Shown: positions 46,296 through 57,798, counted from the stretch's first letter. The stretch: DNA of 64,000 nucleotides from Nematostella vectensis (GCF_932526225.1 NC_064034.1:17124887-17188886); one strand, 5' to 3'. Notes: generated by a model from the sequence alone, not told the origin. Numbers and translations: made by a program.

Positions 46296-49200
46296 ATGGA
46301 AAACGTTGACTTTGTTGATATAAATCCTTTTTATGATTTAGATACTGATGTTGATAGAGTTTACAATGAGCTGAAAGAGGTAAGTTTTATTCATTCATTT
46401 TATTCATCAAGCACGCACTGATCAAGTATTTTGATTTTCTCTTTATTTTTTTTTTCTAAACTGTATTTTTTAAGTGTTTTGACCTTGAACCTGCAGCTAG
46501 GGTACAGTAGAACAGATCCTCTGAAGGTCGAAGATGTCTGCAAAGTGGATGAGTGGCATTACAAGGGCACAGCTGCTGTAGATGATGCTATAAAAATCCT
46601 TAGAATAAAGTAAGCATTAGAACTTTGTGGCTTTACAGGGGCCTATTTAGCCCCCCTTCTAATCCAAGATTTCCAAATTCACACAATTAAGTTCTTTAAA
46701 ATAATACCACTACAAAGATTACATGCAAAATGTGTATTTGAGTCATGAGTGTGGTTCTGAAAGTTTGAGTGCAGGTGAAAACACTGACAAAAGCTGTCAA
46801 GGCATGAGTTTTGTGTAATCTTATTATTATCACAATCCCATTTGTACAATCGCTATCTGCACAATAAAATTTAATAAATATGGCTCCATTTCTGCTCTAA
46901 ACTTGCTTCCCTCCCCCCCCCCCCCCCCAAATATTTTAAAGGCCTGCTATGGCACCGGACTTTAATGACATATACAATTTTTAAAAATAAATATTTTTTC
47001 CCAAAGCAAAGAGCACACAGTCTTGGATTTTGGATCTGGTCTTGGTGGCCCAGCCAGGCATTTAGCAGCAAATACGGGATGTCATGTGGTTGCCTTGGAG
47101 CTACAAGAAGACATGCATGAGTCAGCAATAGACTTAACCAAAAGATGTGGGCTGAGTGATAAAGTTAAACTTCAGTGTGGAGATATTCTGAAGCTGGAAC
47201 GTGAGTGAGGGGGTTCTCCCCCCTCCTCTCCACTTTTCTGAGTGGATGTGTTTTTCTTTCATTAACGTATGGTTTACATGATGTACCTAAAATTTATGCA
47301 TCAAGGGTTAAATGCCCGGGGGGGGGGGTTGTTCCAGCCTCTACCTGATAGGGATACTCGTTGTATTTTTAAGGGGTCAAAATCGGGCCTCAAGTATTTT
47401 TAGGGGGTATCCAAGATAACAATTGGCTTTTCTCTTAGAATTTGTATTTTTAGGGCTTCTAGGGTATTTTTAGGGTAGCCATTTTTTTGGTGTGCCAGTA
47501 TTTTTAAGGGGTATTTTTTTAATTTCCCGACGAGCATCCTATCAGTTTTACCCTGAAGAACCCCTATAAAAGAAGATATTATTTACGTTTTTTAGGTGAT
47601 TGTATTAAATTTTATTGGTCAGATTTCTTAGAATATTATAAAACCCTTGCCAAATGTGTGCTTTTCTCTTTAATAGATTCTGAGTCTTATGACTTCCTTG
47701 TCAGCTGGTTAGTGATTCTTCATATTGAGGATCGGAAAACACTGTTCAAAAAGTGTCTTGACCTTCTCAAACCTGGAGGGAAAATGTGAGTAAAAGCAAG
47801 GAAAAAATATAGCTTCCCTGATTTTTTTTCCTATTTTTGTGGAGCCTTCTGTTTCGAATACACCCTTGATTAATGATTTAAACAGAATGCCAGAGTTATG
47901 TTCAGGGTACTTGTTGCTGGTCATAAGGCAAGAGGGGTTGGGGAGAGGATTTCCGGTGACAACTACTACTCAGTACCTTTTACCCTTTTTGAGGCAATGT
48001 GGTAATTGTTCCACACAGATATATTGAAGACTATTACAAGCTTGCGGATATCTCTCCATCTATTGCTGAAGACTTGAAAGAGGCCGTGTACGTTTCTTAC
48101 TTGCCTACAAAAGAGGAGTACATTAAGCAAATGGCTGATGAAGGCTTTACAAATATTCAGGTGAAATTCTTAAAGTCCATATAACGTTTCAGAGTTGATA
48201 GATTTGGTCGATTCTTTATATTTTCATCTTCCAAATGGTATGTGGTTCGTGTGGACTCTAGAAAACGCGCGTATAACTCAAATCTGTAATATTGAGGTAT
48301 TTTGGTCATTTGGTCAACCATCGGAAAAAAGGCCGTGAACTGAAAGGCCCAGGTCCAGTCATTTGTGGCGTAGATAGAGATGTCAATCAAATTACATGAA
48401 AAAATATATGCGCGCGCTAAACCGATTTCCGTCTTCGTGTCTTTTTAATTATTGCTGAAGATCGTTGCGTGGTTACAAGTCTTACGTCATCTTTATATCT
48501 CAACCTGATAGTCAAATTAACTTTAGGAAACAAATTATTTAACTTCAGGAAACAAATCTGCAAAATTTAGCAGATATTCTGTAGGCTATGAATTGTTTTT
48601 GCATTGTGCGCGCGCATTGCATGCGCAATCAAGAATTCTCATGAGCGCGCGCTGTTTTTGAAATCAACAACAAAACGATATTTTCTTTTTTCGCATATAA
48701 TTCTCGATTTGAATTATTTTTGGCTTCATTGTTGGTAGCATTGCAATAGAAAACACTTCGTCAATATTTTGTGGTATTGCCGTCTCTGAATTTTAACGGA
48801 TTTAAGGAAAATACGTTGTTTTAGATTTTTCCGCCAAAACTTTGAACTATTCACTCGATTCAATCTCCTTTCGCGCGACCAGGAAAATTTTCAAAGATCT
48901 GTAGAAAATTCAAAGTTCAGTCAAATTTAATTCCCTTTTCAGAATTTGAATGTTTATCTATGCTTTCTTTTGGCTAGATCGATATAAATGAAAGAACTTT
49001 AAACCATTGGCAAATATTTAAATATGTCTAAAAATGTTAAAAAATATTAAAAAAGTAATGATAATTGTTAAATATAATTCTACTTCGCCATTGGTCAATA
49101 GTCGCTGCGAAGTCACGTGTGAGAGCGCGCGCGAAAGCAAGCGGTATTTTTTGCGTGCGGATAGATTCGAGCAGGCCGGTCAACGACTCGTTGACCACAT

Positions 49201-52200
49201 CCGAAAAGCATAAACAATGGCAAAAGACGAGGAATTCAACGACGAAATACTACAAGAAGAACCAGAGCGAGATTAAAATAGGCTTCTTCGCCAGTTATTG
49301 ACAACTATGAACGCCAATATGTGCGAAATGAGCAAATCGCTCAGAGCTCTCAAACGTGGCGCTAATGGCGGCCATGAGGCAGACCCTGCCAAAAAAGCCG
49401 CAAAGACGGCAAATACTGCTTCGATTTCGAAGCCAGAGGGGGTTTCTGACACTGCTAAAGATCTCCTAGACTTCAACAATAATGAGAGCAAGGCTGAAGA
49501 GCCTAAAGAACAGCATTCCATTCACGAATCGCTGTTAGATGACCTTGCTAAATCGCTCGACACGAAGGAGCGAACGGCAGAGCCGGTGAATCAAAAATTG
49601 GCTGACGTGGCCAACAAAAGCTGGCTTAAGAAGCTAAGCGAAGAACAGTTAAGGTAATTCCCTTGAATTGCACTGCGCACCCCATCTGCGCATAGTGGCG
49701 CGCGCTGTTTGTTCGAATTTTCCGGTGTTAAAGGCGCGAGCGCGCCACAGTTGTACAAGAAAACACAGCAAAAGGCGCGCGTTTTTTACTTAAAATCGCT
49801 TCGACAGAAAAACGAAGTCGGTTACCCCTATTTTTTATTTGCTCAAATAGTTAAATATATACGGAAAAATGATATACTGAAAGAAGAAAAAAAGTTCGGT
49901 TGTAGAAGTTTTGTTATTTCTCTTAAAAGCCGTAAAAATACTTCAAAATGGCGCTTTTTACCGTATGAATAGTGGCGAAAACAATGTCTTTTAGTGCGAT
50001 CTCTTAAAATGTGATTTGTTTTGAACATTGGCTACTACGGGTTATTGTTTAGGAGATCGGATTTTGGCAGCTCGACAAACAGAACTTAATTTTCTAAAGA
50101 CTATAGGCACTCTTTTTGAAAACTGGGGGGTTGGGATTTTTCCTCGTGCGATCAGTAAAAACGCGGTAACACTACTCCCCTCTGTTGTGAAAACGAGGTC
50201 GGTACCCCCATTTTTTTTATTACATTTTTTGAAAGCCCTTAACTTCAATATTGTTTATGCCAAGTTTAAAAAAATTCTGGGTTGTAGAACTATTTCAAGG
50301 GAATTACCTTAAGGGACACAGCAGACAAATACCTGCGTCCTAATAACTGTAGTCATGTTGTGGTCCCTAAAGTAAACGAAGAAATCTGGGGGAAATTAAC
50401 ACGTGAAAACAAAGGATGTCAATTTTTCCCGCCTTCAAACCAACATAACCAAGGCTGGCCATATTGCAGTGAAAACTGCGGACTCCTTGCTTAAATTGTC
50501 AGCCAAAGCTGACAAAAAGTTTCTCGCAGAGTTGGGAAATCTTTTAGCTCTTTCGACGGATGCTCTGACAATTTTAGGGCATGCCAGTTTTGAGCTGTCT
50601 CAGCTTCGACGAGATGACATAAAGCCTCACCTTAACAAGAAATATGGCGACCTTTGTGCCGCAAGTGTACCGGTGACAGAGTGGTTGTTTGGGGATGATT
50701 TACAAACCAAACTAACTCACATTCGAGCTGCTAACAAAATTGGAAATACTGCCAGTGTTTCTACATTCAACAGACAAACAGCAGGTTTAACAACAGACCT
50801 AATAACAGGAATTTGTTTAGCCCGAGCACCACCGGCTCAGGGTCGGCAGAACTGGCAGAACAACAAAGGCCAGTCGCCATTCATCCCACGCGCGAAACAG
50901 CGCACGGATCAACAACAAAGGAAGTAGATTCCGTAGATGTTGTTTTACAGTCGGCTAAGGTGAGCGAATTTGAGTCCTTTGTACCGTCACTTGTCGAGGT
51001 ATACAGGCTCAAAGCCAAAAATTTTCTAGCGGGCCAACTTCCATTTTATATTAATGTGTGGAAAACACTTACCTCTGACCCAGAAATTTTGGAAACTGTG
51101 GCGGGACAGCACATCGATTTTACCACAATTCCTGAACAAACTAATCCTCCTTTTCAGCCAACATGGCATGAAAGTGAGGCAGAGTTAAACGACACAGAGG
51201 TGCACAACCTTGTCGCATCAGGTGTCATAGTAGAGACTAGTCACGAACAGGGTGACTTTATCTCCCCTATCTTTTTGCGACCCAAATCAGATGGTTCGCA
51301 ACGCATGATACTCAATCTAAAACAATTAAACAAATTTGTGACTTACCACCATTTTAAAATGGACACTACCTCTACAGCAGTTGACATGATGAAACCTGAC
51401 TGTTACATGTGCTCAGTGGACTGAGCCTATTATTCAGTTGCAATTGCACCAGAACATCAAACATTTCTTAAGTTTTCTTGGCGTGGTAAACTTTACCAGT
51501 ACACATGTTTTCCAAATGGCCTGACTTTTTGCCCTAGAAAATTTACCAAGCTACTTAAGTCTGTATACTCGACACTTCGACAATGTGGTCACCTTTCTGT
51601 TGCCTATATCGATGATTCCTACCTGCAGGCCGACAGCGATGAACTTTGTGTTGAGAATGTCATTGATACTCTTACACTATTTAACAAACTTGGCTTTGTT
51701 GTACATCCAGAAAAGTCAGTTCTAGTGCCCACTCAGAAATTGGTTTTCCTTGGGTTTATACTAGACTCTACATCTATGACAGTGTCTCTAACACCTGATA
51801 AAGCTACCAGACTTAAAGAAACCTGTCAGCTACTCTTGCTTAAAAAACGTCCATCAATCAGAGAAGTGGCTAAAGTTCTGGGGCTGATGACTTCTAGCTT
51901 TCCAGGCATACTTTTTGGCCCATTACACTACCGATATCTTGAGATGGACAAAACACAGGCCCTTAAAACTAACAAGGGTAATTTTGACAGCTATATGAGC
52001 TTATCACCAGATGCAATAGAAGATTTTAATTGGTGGATATGTTCAGTTGAGAACGAATGTAAACCAGTCCGCCATGGGGAGATACAACTTACTATGGCTA
52101 CTGATGCTTCAAAAAAGGGGTGGGGTTGCTCAGTGCAGGATACTCCCTCGGGGGATAACTGGACCCCATCTGAAGCAGAATACCACATAAACTACCTTGA

Positions 52201-54648
52201 AATCAAGGCAGTCACATATTGTCTCTCACAAATGTGTAAAAAGTTTTGTTGATAATACAACTGCTGTAGCATGTATCAACCAAATGGGAACCTGCCATTC
52301 TAGAGAGATAAATGCACTTGTGATACGAATTTGGGCTTGGTGCATTGAACATGATACCTGGATAACTGTCGCTCATATTCCCGGGAAAGAAAATATCACT
52401 GCAGATAGCGAGTCTAGAAAGCAAAGAAGGGAAACAGAGTGGGCTTTAGACGCTGACATATATACAGCCACAGTGGCTAAACTTCCGATAAAGCCTGACA
52501 TTGATCTTTTTGCATGCTTAATTTTAAATGCAGAGTCTATATCTCATATCAACCTGACCCAGGGGCATATGCTGTTAATGCATTTCATACCTCCTGGAAA
52601 AACCTGTGTTTTTATGCATTTCCCCCATTCAGCATTATTCAGAAAGTTCTGAGTAAAATTTCTGAGGACCAGGCAACTGGTATCCTAGTTGCCCCTCATT
52701 GGCCGACCCAACCATGGTGGCCATTTCTTGCAAGTTTACTTATAGAACCACCTCTTATTTTACCCAGAAAGATAAACACCCTGTACTTACCATCCAGTCC
52801 AGAGCTGAGACATCCACTCCACAAGACCCTACAGTTGTTGGCTTGCCCCTTGTCAGGGAACTGCACACAAGTCAAGGCCTTTCAGCATCAGCTTCCGAAG
52901 TTATCCTCCAGGGATGGAGGTCAGGAACACAGAAACAGTATCACTCATATCTCAAACGGTGGAATGTTTACTGTAGTCAACGGAAGATTAATCCACTTTC
53001 GGCATCTGTGATTGATGGACTGAACTTCCTGGGTGTCTTGTACGAGGAACAGCTTCAATACAGTGCTATAAATACAGCTCGTTCAGCATTATCTTCAGTT
53101 ATATTCCCGTCTGGAGGTGGTACTTTTGGGACACACCCATTGGTTACAAGATTTGTCAGAGGAGTATATAATGCACGCCCAACTTTCCCAAGATATCAGG
53201 AAATATGGGATGTTGCTGTTGTTCTCAGTTACCTGTAAACCATACACCCTCCAGACAAATTATCCCTTATGGAACTGACAATGTTAAGACTACAATGTTA
53301 ATTGCCTTATTGTCGGGCCAACGTTGCCAAACTCTACATGCATTGGATATATCCACAATGGACTTAACAGATAAACATTGTATATTTTACATACAGGAAC
53401 TTTTGAAATCCTCAAGGCCTTCCAAACACTTCGGACGCCTGGAACTTAAAGCGTATGAGAATGACAAGCGATTATGTGTTGTTACTATCATCAAAGAATA
53501 TGTTGAAAGAACAAAGTTGTTGAGGGGCAACGACTCTCGCTTCCTTATGAGCTTTCAAAAGCCCCATAAGCCAATTTCCACTGACACTATCGGTCGATGG
53601 CTTAAGAAAGTTCTTGCAAAGTCTGGTATCAACATCAATAAGTACAGTGCCCACAGTACACGTTCTGCATCAATGCCAGCTGGGAAAACTGCAAACATAT
53701 CCATTAAGACCATAATGGATGCCGCAGGATGGTCTAATGTAGGAACTTTCAGAACATACTATGACTAACCAATAACCCAAGAGCCAGATAATTTTGGTGT
53801 TAACCTGTTACATGCAGTGGGCTCTGATGTTTAATGTGATAATAAAAACCTTACTGAGAATTGCTCATGACCATTTGCTTTAAAATCTCACACGTGACTT
53901 CGCAGCGACTATTGACCAATGGCGAAGTAGAATTTAGAAATTAAACGAGACTTACCTGTAAGCTGAAGTTTGATTGTAATTGTACGAGCTATTGGGCAGG
54001 AGCGGAGAAGTCACGTACCCTCCCTTTTTTATTTATACAAATATTGTACCCTACCCTATCCATTATAATCATAAATGGCCATTCGCAACTTTAAATACTG
54101 CCTGCTTGCTTTCGCGCGCACTCTCACACGTGACTTCTCCGCTCCTGCCCAATAGCTCGTAGAATTACAATCAAACTTCACCTTACAGGTAAGTCTCGTT
54201 TAATTTCTAAATTATTTAATGTTATCATGTATAGGGGAAGGGATTTTATGAAGCACATTGTTCAGGGTATGAAATTAATGCATTTTCCGCCCCTTAGGCG
54301 TGTTTTTCGTATGTCAATACGGAAACATTTCCATTCCAAAATCTTGGAGTTCCTCCTCCCTCTTCCCGGGCTTTCTCTTCTGCCAGTGCAGCCTTGACGT
54401 GTGCAATGCTATTTACAGCCTTTTAAATTGACAATCTTTTTTTTTTTCAGTTTGATGATTTAACAGGAACTTGGCGACCACACGTGAAGGAGAGATATCA
54501 GAATGCCTTAGCCAACAGAGAGCGAAATGTGAGAGTCCTTGGAGAAGTGAGCTTTGAGGAGATATTGTATTTCTTCTCTAAAATTAGTGGTGTGTTTGAG
54601 TCAGGTTCCGTAGGAGGGTGCAGAATCGTCGCTAGCAAGGCTCAATAA
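46296..54648 (+). CDS. Class I SAM-dependent methyltransferase, 6 exons, 279 aa
   Basis: Exons: 46296-46379 (ATG 46296), 46497-46609, 47007-47200, 47677-47785, 48019-48160, 54451-54648 (TAA 54646-54648). They sum to 840 nt in frame. Motif I is VLDFGSGLGGPARHLA (exon 3), followed by the acidic strand-2 end VVALELQ. Later come CGDILKLE, LVSWLVILHIEDR and the post-motif LLKPGGKMYIEDY. The GSGLGGPAR form is typical of sarcosine/dimethylglycine- and phosphoethanolamine-type N-methyltransferases, so a small-molecule N-methyltransferase is likely; the substrate is unknown. It has no signal peptide, so it is probably cytosolic. Intron 5 (6.3 kb) contains the DIRS retrotransposon in the same orientation. 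An AATAAA overlaps the stop codon; another is near 54956. Confidence 0.92.
47316..47565. mobile_element. Miniature element with gtatttttagggg repeats
   Basis: Inverted segments tgatagggatactcg (47346-47360) and cgagcatcctatca (47531-47544), with outer ggttgttcc / gaagaacccc, enclose about five gtatttttaggg(g) motifs. It sits in intron 3 of the methyltransferase gene. Confidence 0.55.
49076..49160 (+). repeat. DIRS left inverted terminal repeat
   Basis: The segment cacgtgtgagagcgcgcgcg plus aaagcaagcggtat is inverted at 54096-54140. The outermost part (attctacttcgccattggtc) pairs with the internal complementary region rather than with the right end. Confidence 0.85.
49217..50927 (+). pseudogene. 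DIRS ORF1 (gag-like), interrupted
   Basis: Coding remnants in order: MAKDEEFNDEILQEEPERD then stop (49217-49276); about 49298-49652 in another frame, ending KSWLKKLSEEQLR; a TTAA-flanked insertion 49653-50308; continuation RDTADKYLRPNNC..PKVNEEIWGKL (50312-50400); then a frame change to 50403-50927 (RLQTNITKAGHIAVKTADSL). The block EIWGKL is typical of DIRS ORF1 C-terminal regions as I remember them. The role is nucleoprotein by analogy. Confidence 0.7.
49653..50308. mobile_element. TTAA-flanked miniature element nested in DIRS ORF1 (656 bp)
   Basis: The perfect inverted ends ggtaattcccttgaa and ttcaagggaattacc are flanked by TTAA at 49649-49652 and 50309-50312. Removing it restores the ORF1 frame across the junction. 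The inside has two diverged direct copies of a segment (cgaagtcggttacccc about 49813; cgaggtcggtaccccc about 50193), each followed downstream by ggttgtagaa. TTAA duplication fits piggyBac- or Kolobok-type transposases; none is encoded. Confidence 0.9.
50930..52845 (+). pseudogene. DIRS reverse transcriptase-RNase H frame, disrupted
   Basis: The RT begins near 51170 with TEVHNLVASGVIVET, then FLRPKSDGSQRMILNLKQLN. Next is CSVD, a TGA (51422) and AYYSV where the family has Asp-Leu-Lys-Asp-Ala-Tyr-Tyr, then FPNGLTFCPRKFTKLL, the catalytic YIDD box (about 51611) and LVFLGFILDS. RNase H follows: TMATDASKKGWGCSV, EAEYHINYLEIKAV, a frameshift near 52245, then VDNTTAVACINQMG and HIPGKENITADSESR. Another frameshift leads to the conserved linker FPPFSIIQKVLSKI, APHWPTQPWW. 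No methyltransferase domain is apparent. Confidence 0.88.
52840..53768 (+). pseudogene. DIRS tyrosine recombinase, frameshifted
   Basis: The N-terminal core-binding part reads SASASEVILQGWRSGTQKQY, HSYLKRWNVYC, ITARS-like NTARSALSSVI and HPLVTRFVRGVYNARP. A TAA lies at 53236 and a frame change near 53290. The catalytic part follows with LLSGQR (first Arg), AHSTRSAS (His-x-x-Arg), AGWSNVGTFRTYYD (Trp and nucleophilic Tyr), ending TAA... at 53766-53768 (act atg ac|taa). This recombinase would integrate a circular DNA intermediate. Confidence 0.88.
53888..54016. repeat. DIRS internal complementary region (circle-junction template)
   Basis: The segment tcacacgtgacttcgcagcg..gaagtagaatt (53888-53934) is the exact reverse complement of the left outer edge. 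It is joined to tagaaattaaacgagactta..ggagaagtcacgt (53935-54016), the reverse complement of the right outer edge (54124-54213), with one or two mismatches. Confidence 0.9.
54090..54213 (-). repeat. DIRS right inverted terminal repeat
   Basis: ctgcttgctttcgcgcgcac plus tctcacacgtgacttc is the inverted copy of the left repeat's inner part. The outer 80 bp pair with 53935-54016. The element ends at about 54213 (tttctaaatt). Confidence 0.85.
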
Positions 54649-54654
54649 AAAGCG

Positions 54655-55541
54655 GGAGCTTTGTGAATAATATAATACCTTTGAATTTGAAAATAACTAA
54701 TCTCGTTTCTTATTTGAAAACGGAAGAAGGATGTGTAAGAAGTGATTCAAATTTTTTTTTTATCAGGTCTTTCCTCCCTACTAAGAATGTTATTTGTTTT
54801 TTTGTGTTGTTGTTGTTGTTTTGTTTTTTGTTTTGCTTCCTGAGTTCTCCCCACAGAGTCAAGTATCGGGTTCTGTTACTGAGATCATCTTCTCGCACTC
54901 TCTTGTTATTTTCTTCTTAATATTGAATTATGAAAATTGAGGAGCCTTTTTTCGCCAATAAATATTGTTCATGTCCACTTTTACTCATCTATCCTCTCCT
55001 CACTTTTGAATAATAAACGCAGGCTCAATTCCAGACCTATTTGCTACCGAGTAGCAGTTTACCGACAACTGAGCCTTTCGTGGACCTCGTCCAGGCCCTT
55101 TTATAGTGCGGGACCTTGTTTAAGAAACATTTAATTCAAGCTATATAATGAAAAAGAAAGAACTTTATAAACAATGACATCTACAATAAAAGTTTAACTC
55201 ACTTTTACCTTTTTAATTTGGGGGATGGGGGGACTTATTCAAAAAGGCACTTACCTGTTATTTTGCATTGGAAGAGGGTGGAGGGAGGCGCTTATTCTTA
55301 GCCAGGTCACTGAAACGAGTGTTATCGAGACCGGGCCTTTGATTCTGTGTTTGATAATCGACGTCTAAGGTATTTTTGGACTTTCTTGTGAGAAGATTAG
55401 AAAAGTCCACATGTCAACAACGTCCACATTTTCGCGCCATAAAGGGTATCGCTAAAACAAAGAAGATAAAATTTAGGAAGACATAATATAAAGTAATGAC
55501 GCTAATTATTTATTAGTATTTTTCCTTTCCAATCCCTAACA
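54655..55541. other. Intergenic spacer after the methyltransferase gene
   Basis: AT-rich sequence with tgttgttgttgttttg microsatellites near 54806 and AATAAA hexamers near 54956 and 55010 that may serve the upstream gene. No supported gene. Confidence 0.4.
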
Positions 55542-55812
55542 CAGGGGCGGTAAGGGTTATTTTCGTGATCCGTGAACGGCCTTTTTTTATCGTGAATGGT
55601 GAAAAGGACAAATTGAAAACCGTGATCCGTGATTGCTTCCTTCGCCGTGATTCATGAATGACGAAATTTGATCAGCGTGAATCGTGATCTATGCCCTCTT
55701 TAAAAATCGTGTATCGCGATTTCCGAGTAAAGCTTGATCCTTGTCGTCAAGTTTATCGTGAAACGTAATTTTCGGTTTTTGAAACTCGTTAAAGGTGCAG
55801 GGACCGCCCCTG
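55542..55812. mobile_element. CAGGGGCGGT-ended miniature transposon, 271 bp, 6-bp duplication
   Basis: The ends caggggcggt and accgcccctg are perfect inverted repeats. The exact direct duplication ctaaca flanks it (55536-55541, 55813-55818). The interior has many cgtgatccgtga-like motifs and no coding. The ends fit hAT-type elements of a lineage with a shorter duplication. Confidence 0.87.
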
Positions 55813-56258
55813 CTAACAAGTATTAATTTTATCGCGTCATATGTTTAAATAAACAAGCAACATTACAATTAAATGTTCAAGGACTTCAAGATTTTGTAAA
55901 TACTCTTAGTTCTATTCCGGCTGTTTTTCTACTCCAAAACCTTTCCTTTATTTTAAAAGTGTAAATAAATTAGGTAGGGTGTTTTTAAGATGGTGCGGTA
56001 ATGCAGGATTTTTTTCGTTATGAGTTCAATGTGCCCGTCAAACGTCAAAATCAAGGTTTTTTTATTTGTAAAATAAGTCAAGTCCCATCTAGATTTGTTT
56101 ACGCAGCCTGGATATTGTAAATAGAAAATCACTGATCTCCTATTCATTCCTCTATTTATAACCCATAACCAAATAAATATCAGAGTGCCCATATGTGTAT
56201 TCCCATATCATCTGATAGTTTCCACCGACGCGTGTCTCTCTGTTTCCCGCGCTACGGG

Positions 56259-56318
56259 TATAAATGCGCGCCAAGCCTTCGTAGCACACTTCGTACGCCT
56301 GTTCGTCGTTTTGCACAG
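56259..56318 (+). promoter_or_regulatory. TATA-box promoter with possible non-coding first exon
   Basis: TATAAA at 56259-56264 sits in GC-rich DNA (gctacgggtataaatgcgcg). About 55 bp later a consensus donor occurs (tttgcacag|gtaagtgcg, donor at 56319). The short stretch between has no ATG frame of note, so it would be a 5' UTR exon. The lipase-like gene at 62132 has an acceptor just before its ATG and is a candidate partner 5.8 kb away. Confidence 0.4.
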
Positions 56319-57111
56319 GTAAGTGCGAGATTTATTCTTCACATGAAATTCAAAATGTACCCAAAATACAGAAATCGAGGATCGTCTTTTGTTTCGGCAA
56401 ACGGACAACACACTTGCAACCTGGTTGTTCCATCGTTTAGTAGTTATTAGCAGATTTTTTTATTCAAAATTCGTAATAAAAAAATCCCATATATTCCCGT
56501 ACAAATCTGAAAACTTTTTTCTTTGAGAATTGTTTATCTTTGTGCTAATTATTAGAGCGTGTGAAAAGAAGAAGTAAAAATAATAAGAAAAGCACCAATT
56601 TAGAAGTCAACAACTAAAAATCAAAATCTGCACTTTTTAGAAAATGGCTAAGTAACGGGAATAATCTGGCACTTCATTATTTTTAGTAAGTCAAACGGGC
56701 ATTTTTTTTTTTTTTTTTTTTGGAATACCATTTAAAAATGCACTATGTTACACCTTTCAGAAGGGGTAATTAAGCTATAGTTTCTGGCAAACATTCTTAA
56801 AAATGGCCTTTACTCATTAAATCGAGGGCTCCTTTATAATATTAGTTCATATAAGCCATTTTTGCGTACCTTATCCAGAGTCTGGTTCCTTGATGAATGG
56901 CCAAAATCACACAGTCTATAGCCATGTTTATTAAAATGCCTATTTGGGGCGGTTGGGAATATATTTATCGTTAAAAATCCTGACAACTATCAAAACCGGA
57001 ACTCTTTTAAATTAAACAAGTGTTATTTCATTTGTCCGTTTGTATTACATGTGGCTATGCTATACATTAACTTAATGAATACACGATTTGGCCAAATTTT
57101 ATACACCTGCT

Positions 57112-57232
57112 CTCTGATGCTCCCCGTAAATTTACTATGCTCTCTGATGCTCTCCGTAAATTTACTACGCTCTCTGTGCTTCTCGTAAATTTACCGTGCT
57201 CTCTGATGCTCTCCGTAAATTTACCATGCTGA
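57112..57232 (-). repeat. 30-bp repeat array, short copy (about 4 units), opposite orientation to the 61-kb array
   Basis: Units read gctctctgatgctc(c/t)ccgt plus aaatttac. They are the reverse complement of the array at 61124-61556. One unit is shortened (gctctctgtgcttctcg). Confidence 0.9.
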
Positions 57233-57245
57233 TGTCCGCTCTTAA

Positions 57246-57464
57246 AGCCGCATTGTCACCAGTTCACTTCCGGAGGTCCGACGGAAACCTCAACCGTTAA
57301 AGACAAAAGAATCTATTAGAATCCGTGATATTTAACATGCCATCAAAGAAACTTGCAATATACACACTGCTTTCAATATTTTGAAATATTTTTCGCGTTT
57401 TCCGTTAAAAATCATCGGAGATTGTAACGTAATCGACCGGAAGTAAACTGGTGACAATGCGGCT
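57246..57464. mobile_element. TTAA-flanked miniature transposon, 219 bp
   Basis: The ends agccgcattgtcaccagtt and aactggtgacaatgcggct are inverted, and the pairing continues to cacttccgg / ccggaagt. TTAA occurs at 57242-57245 and 57465-57468. Non-coding. It is a different family from the TTAA element at 49653. Confidence 0.9.
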
Positions 57465-57798
57465 TTAATTGTCACGCAGTAAGGCAAATGCTCCGATCCC
57501 GTAAATTTACTACTAAACAGCTAAATATAGACGAAAGAGCTTGAAGTAACAGAGAGGACCATTATTCGAGAGCAAATAACGAGGATGGCGAAGAATCATA
57601 AAAACCTCTAACTGCTACCACACACTCGCAAAAGAGTTGCGGGAACAGGGAACTTTCTAAAAGATTTTGCTAGTGGTTCAATCTCCTCTTCCTCGGGATC
57701 GCTGGCAGTATAATCATAGTCCTCAAAAGGTTCGCTTGGAACGCCGCGAAATTCTAAACAGGTGGCCGGTTTATCTGGCGCACGATTCTCGTCAATCT

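Larger units (their letters stand above)
49076..54213 (+). mobile_element. DIRS-type tyrosine-recombinase retrotransposon (about 5.1 kb including nested insert)
   Basis: Order: left inverted terminal repeat, gag-like frame, RT/RNase H, linker, tyrosine recombinase, internal complementary region, right inverted repeat. There is no integrase core and no direct LTR. The ends are set by the internal region 53888-54016. Its first half is the reverse complement of the left edge (aattctacttcgccattggt..). Its second half is the reverse complement of the right edge (..aagtctcgtttaatttctaa), the two meeting at aatt. All frames carry stops or frameshifts, so the copy is non-autonomous now. It sits in the last intron of the methyltransferase gene. 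Confidence 0.92.
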
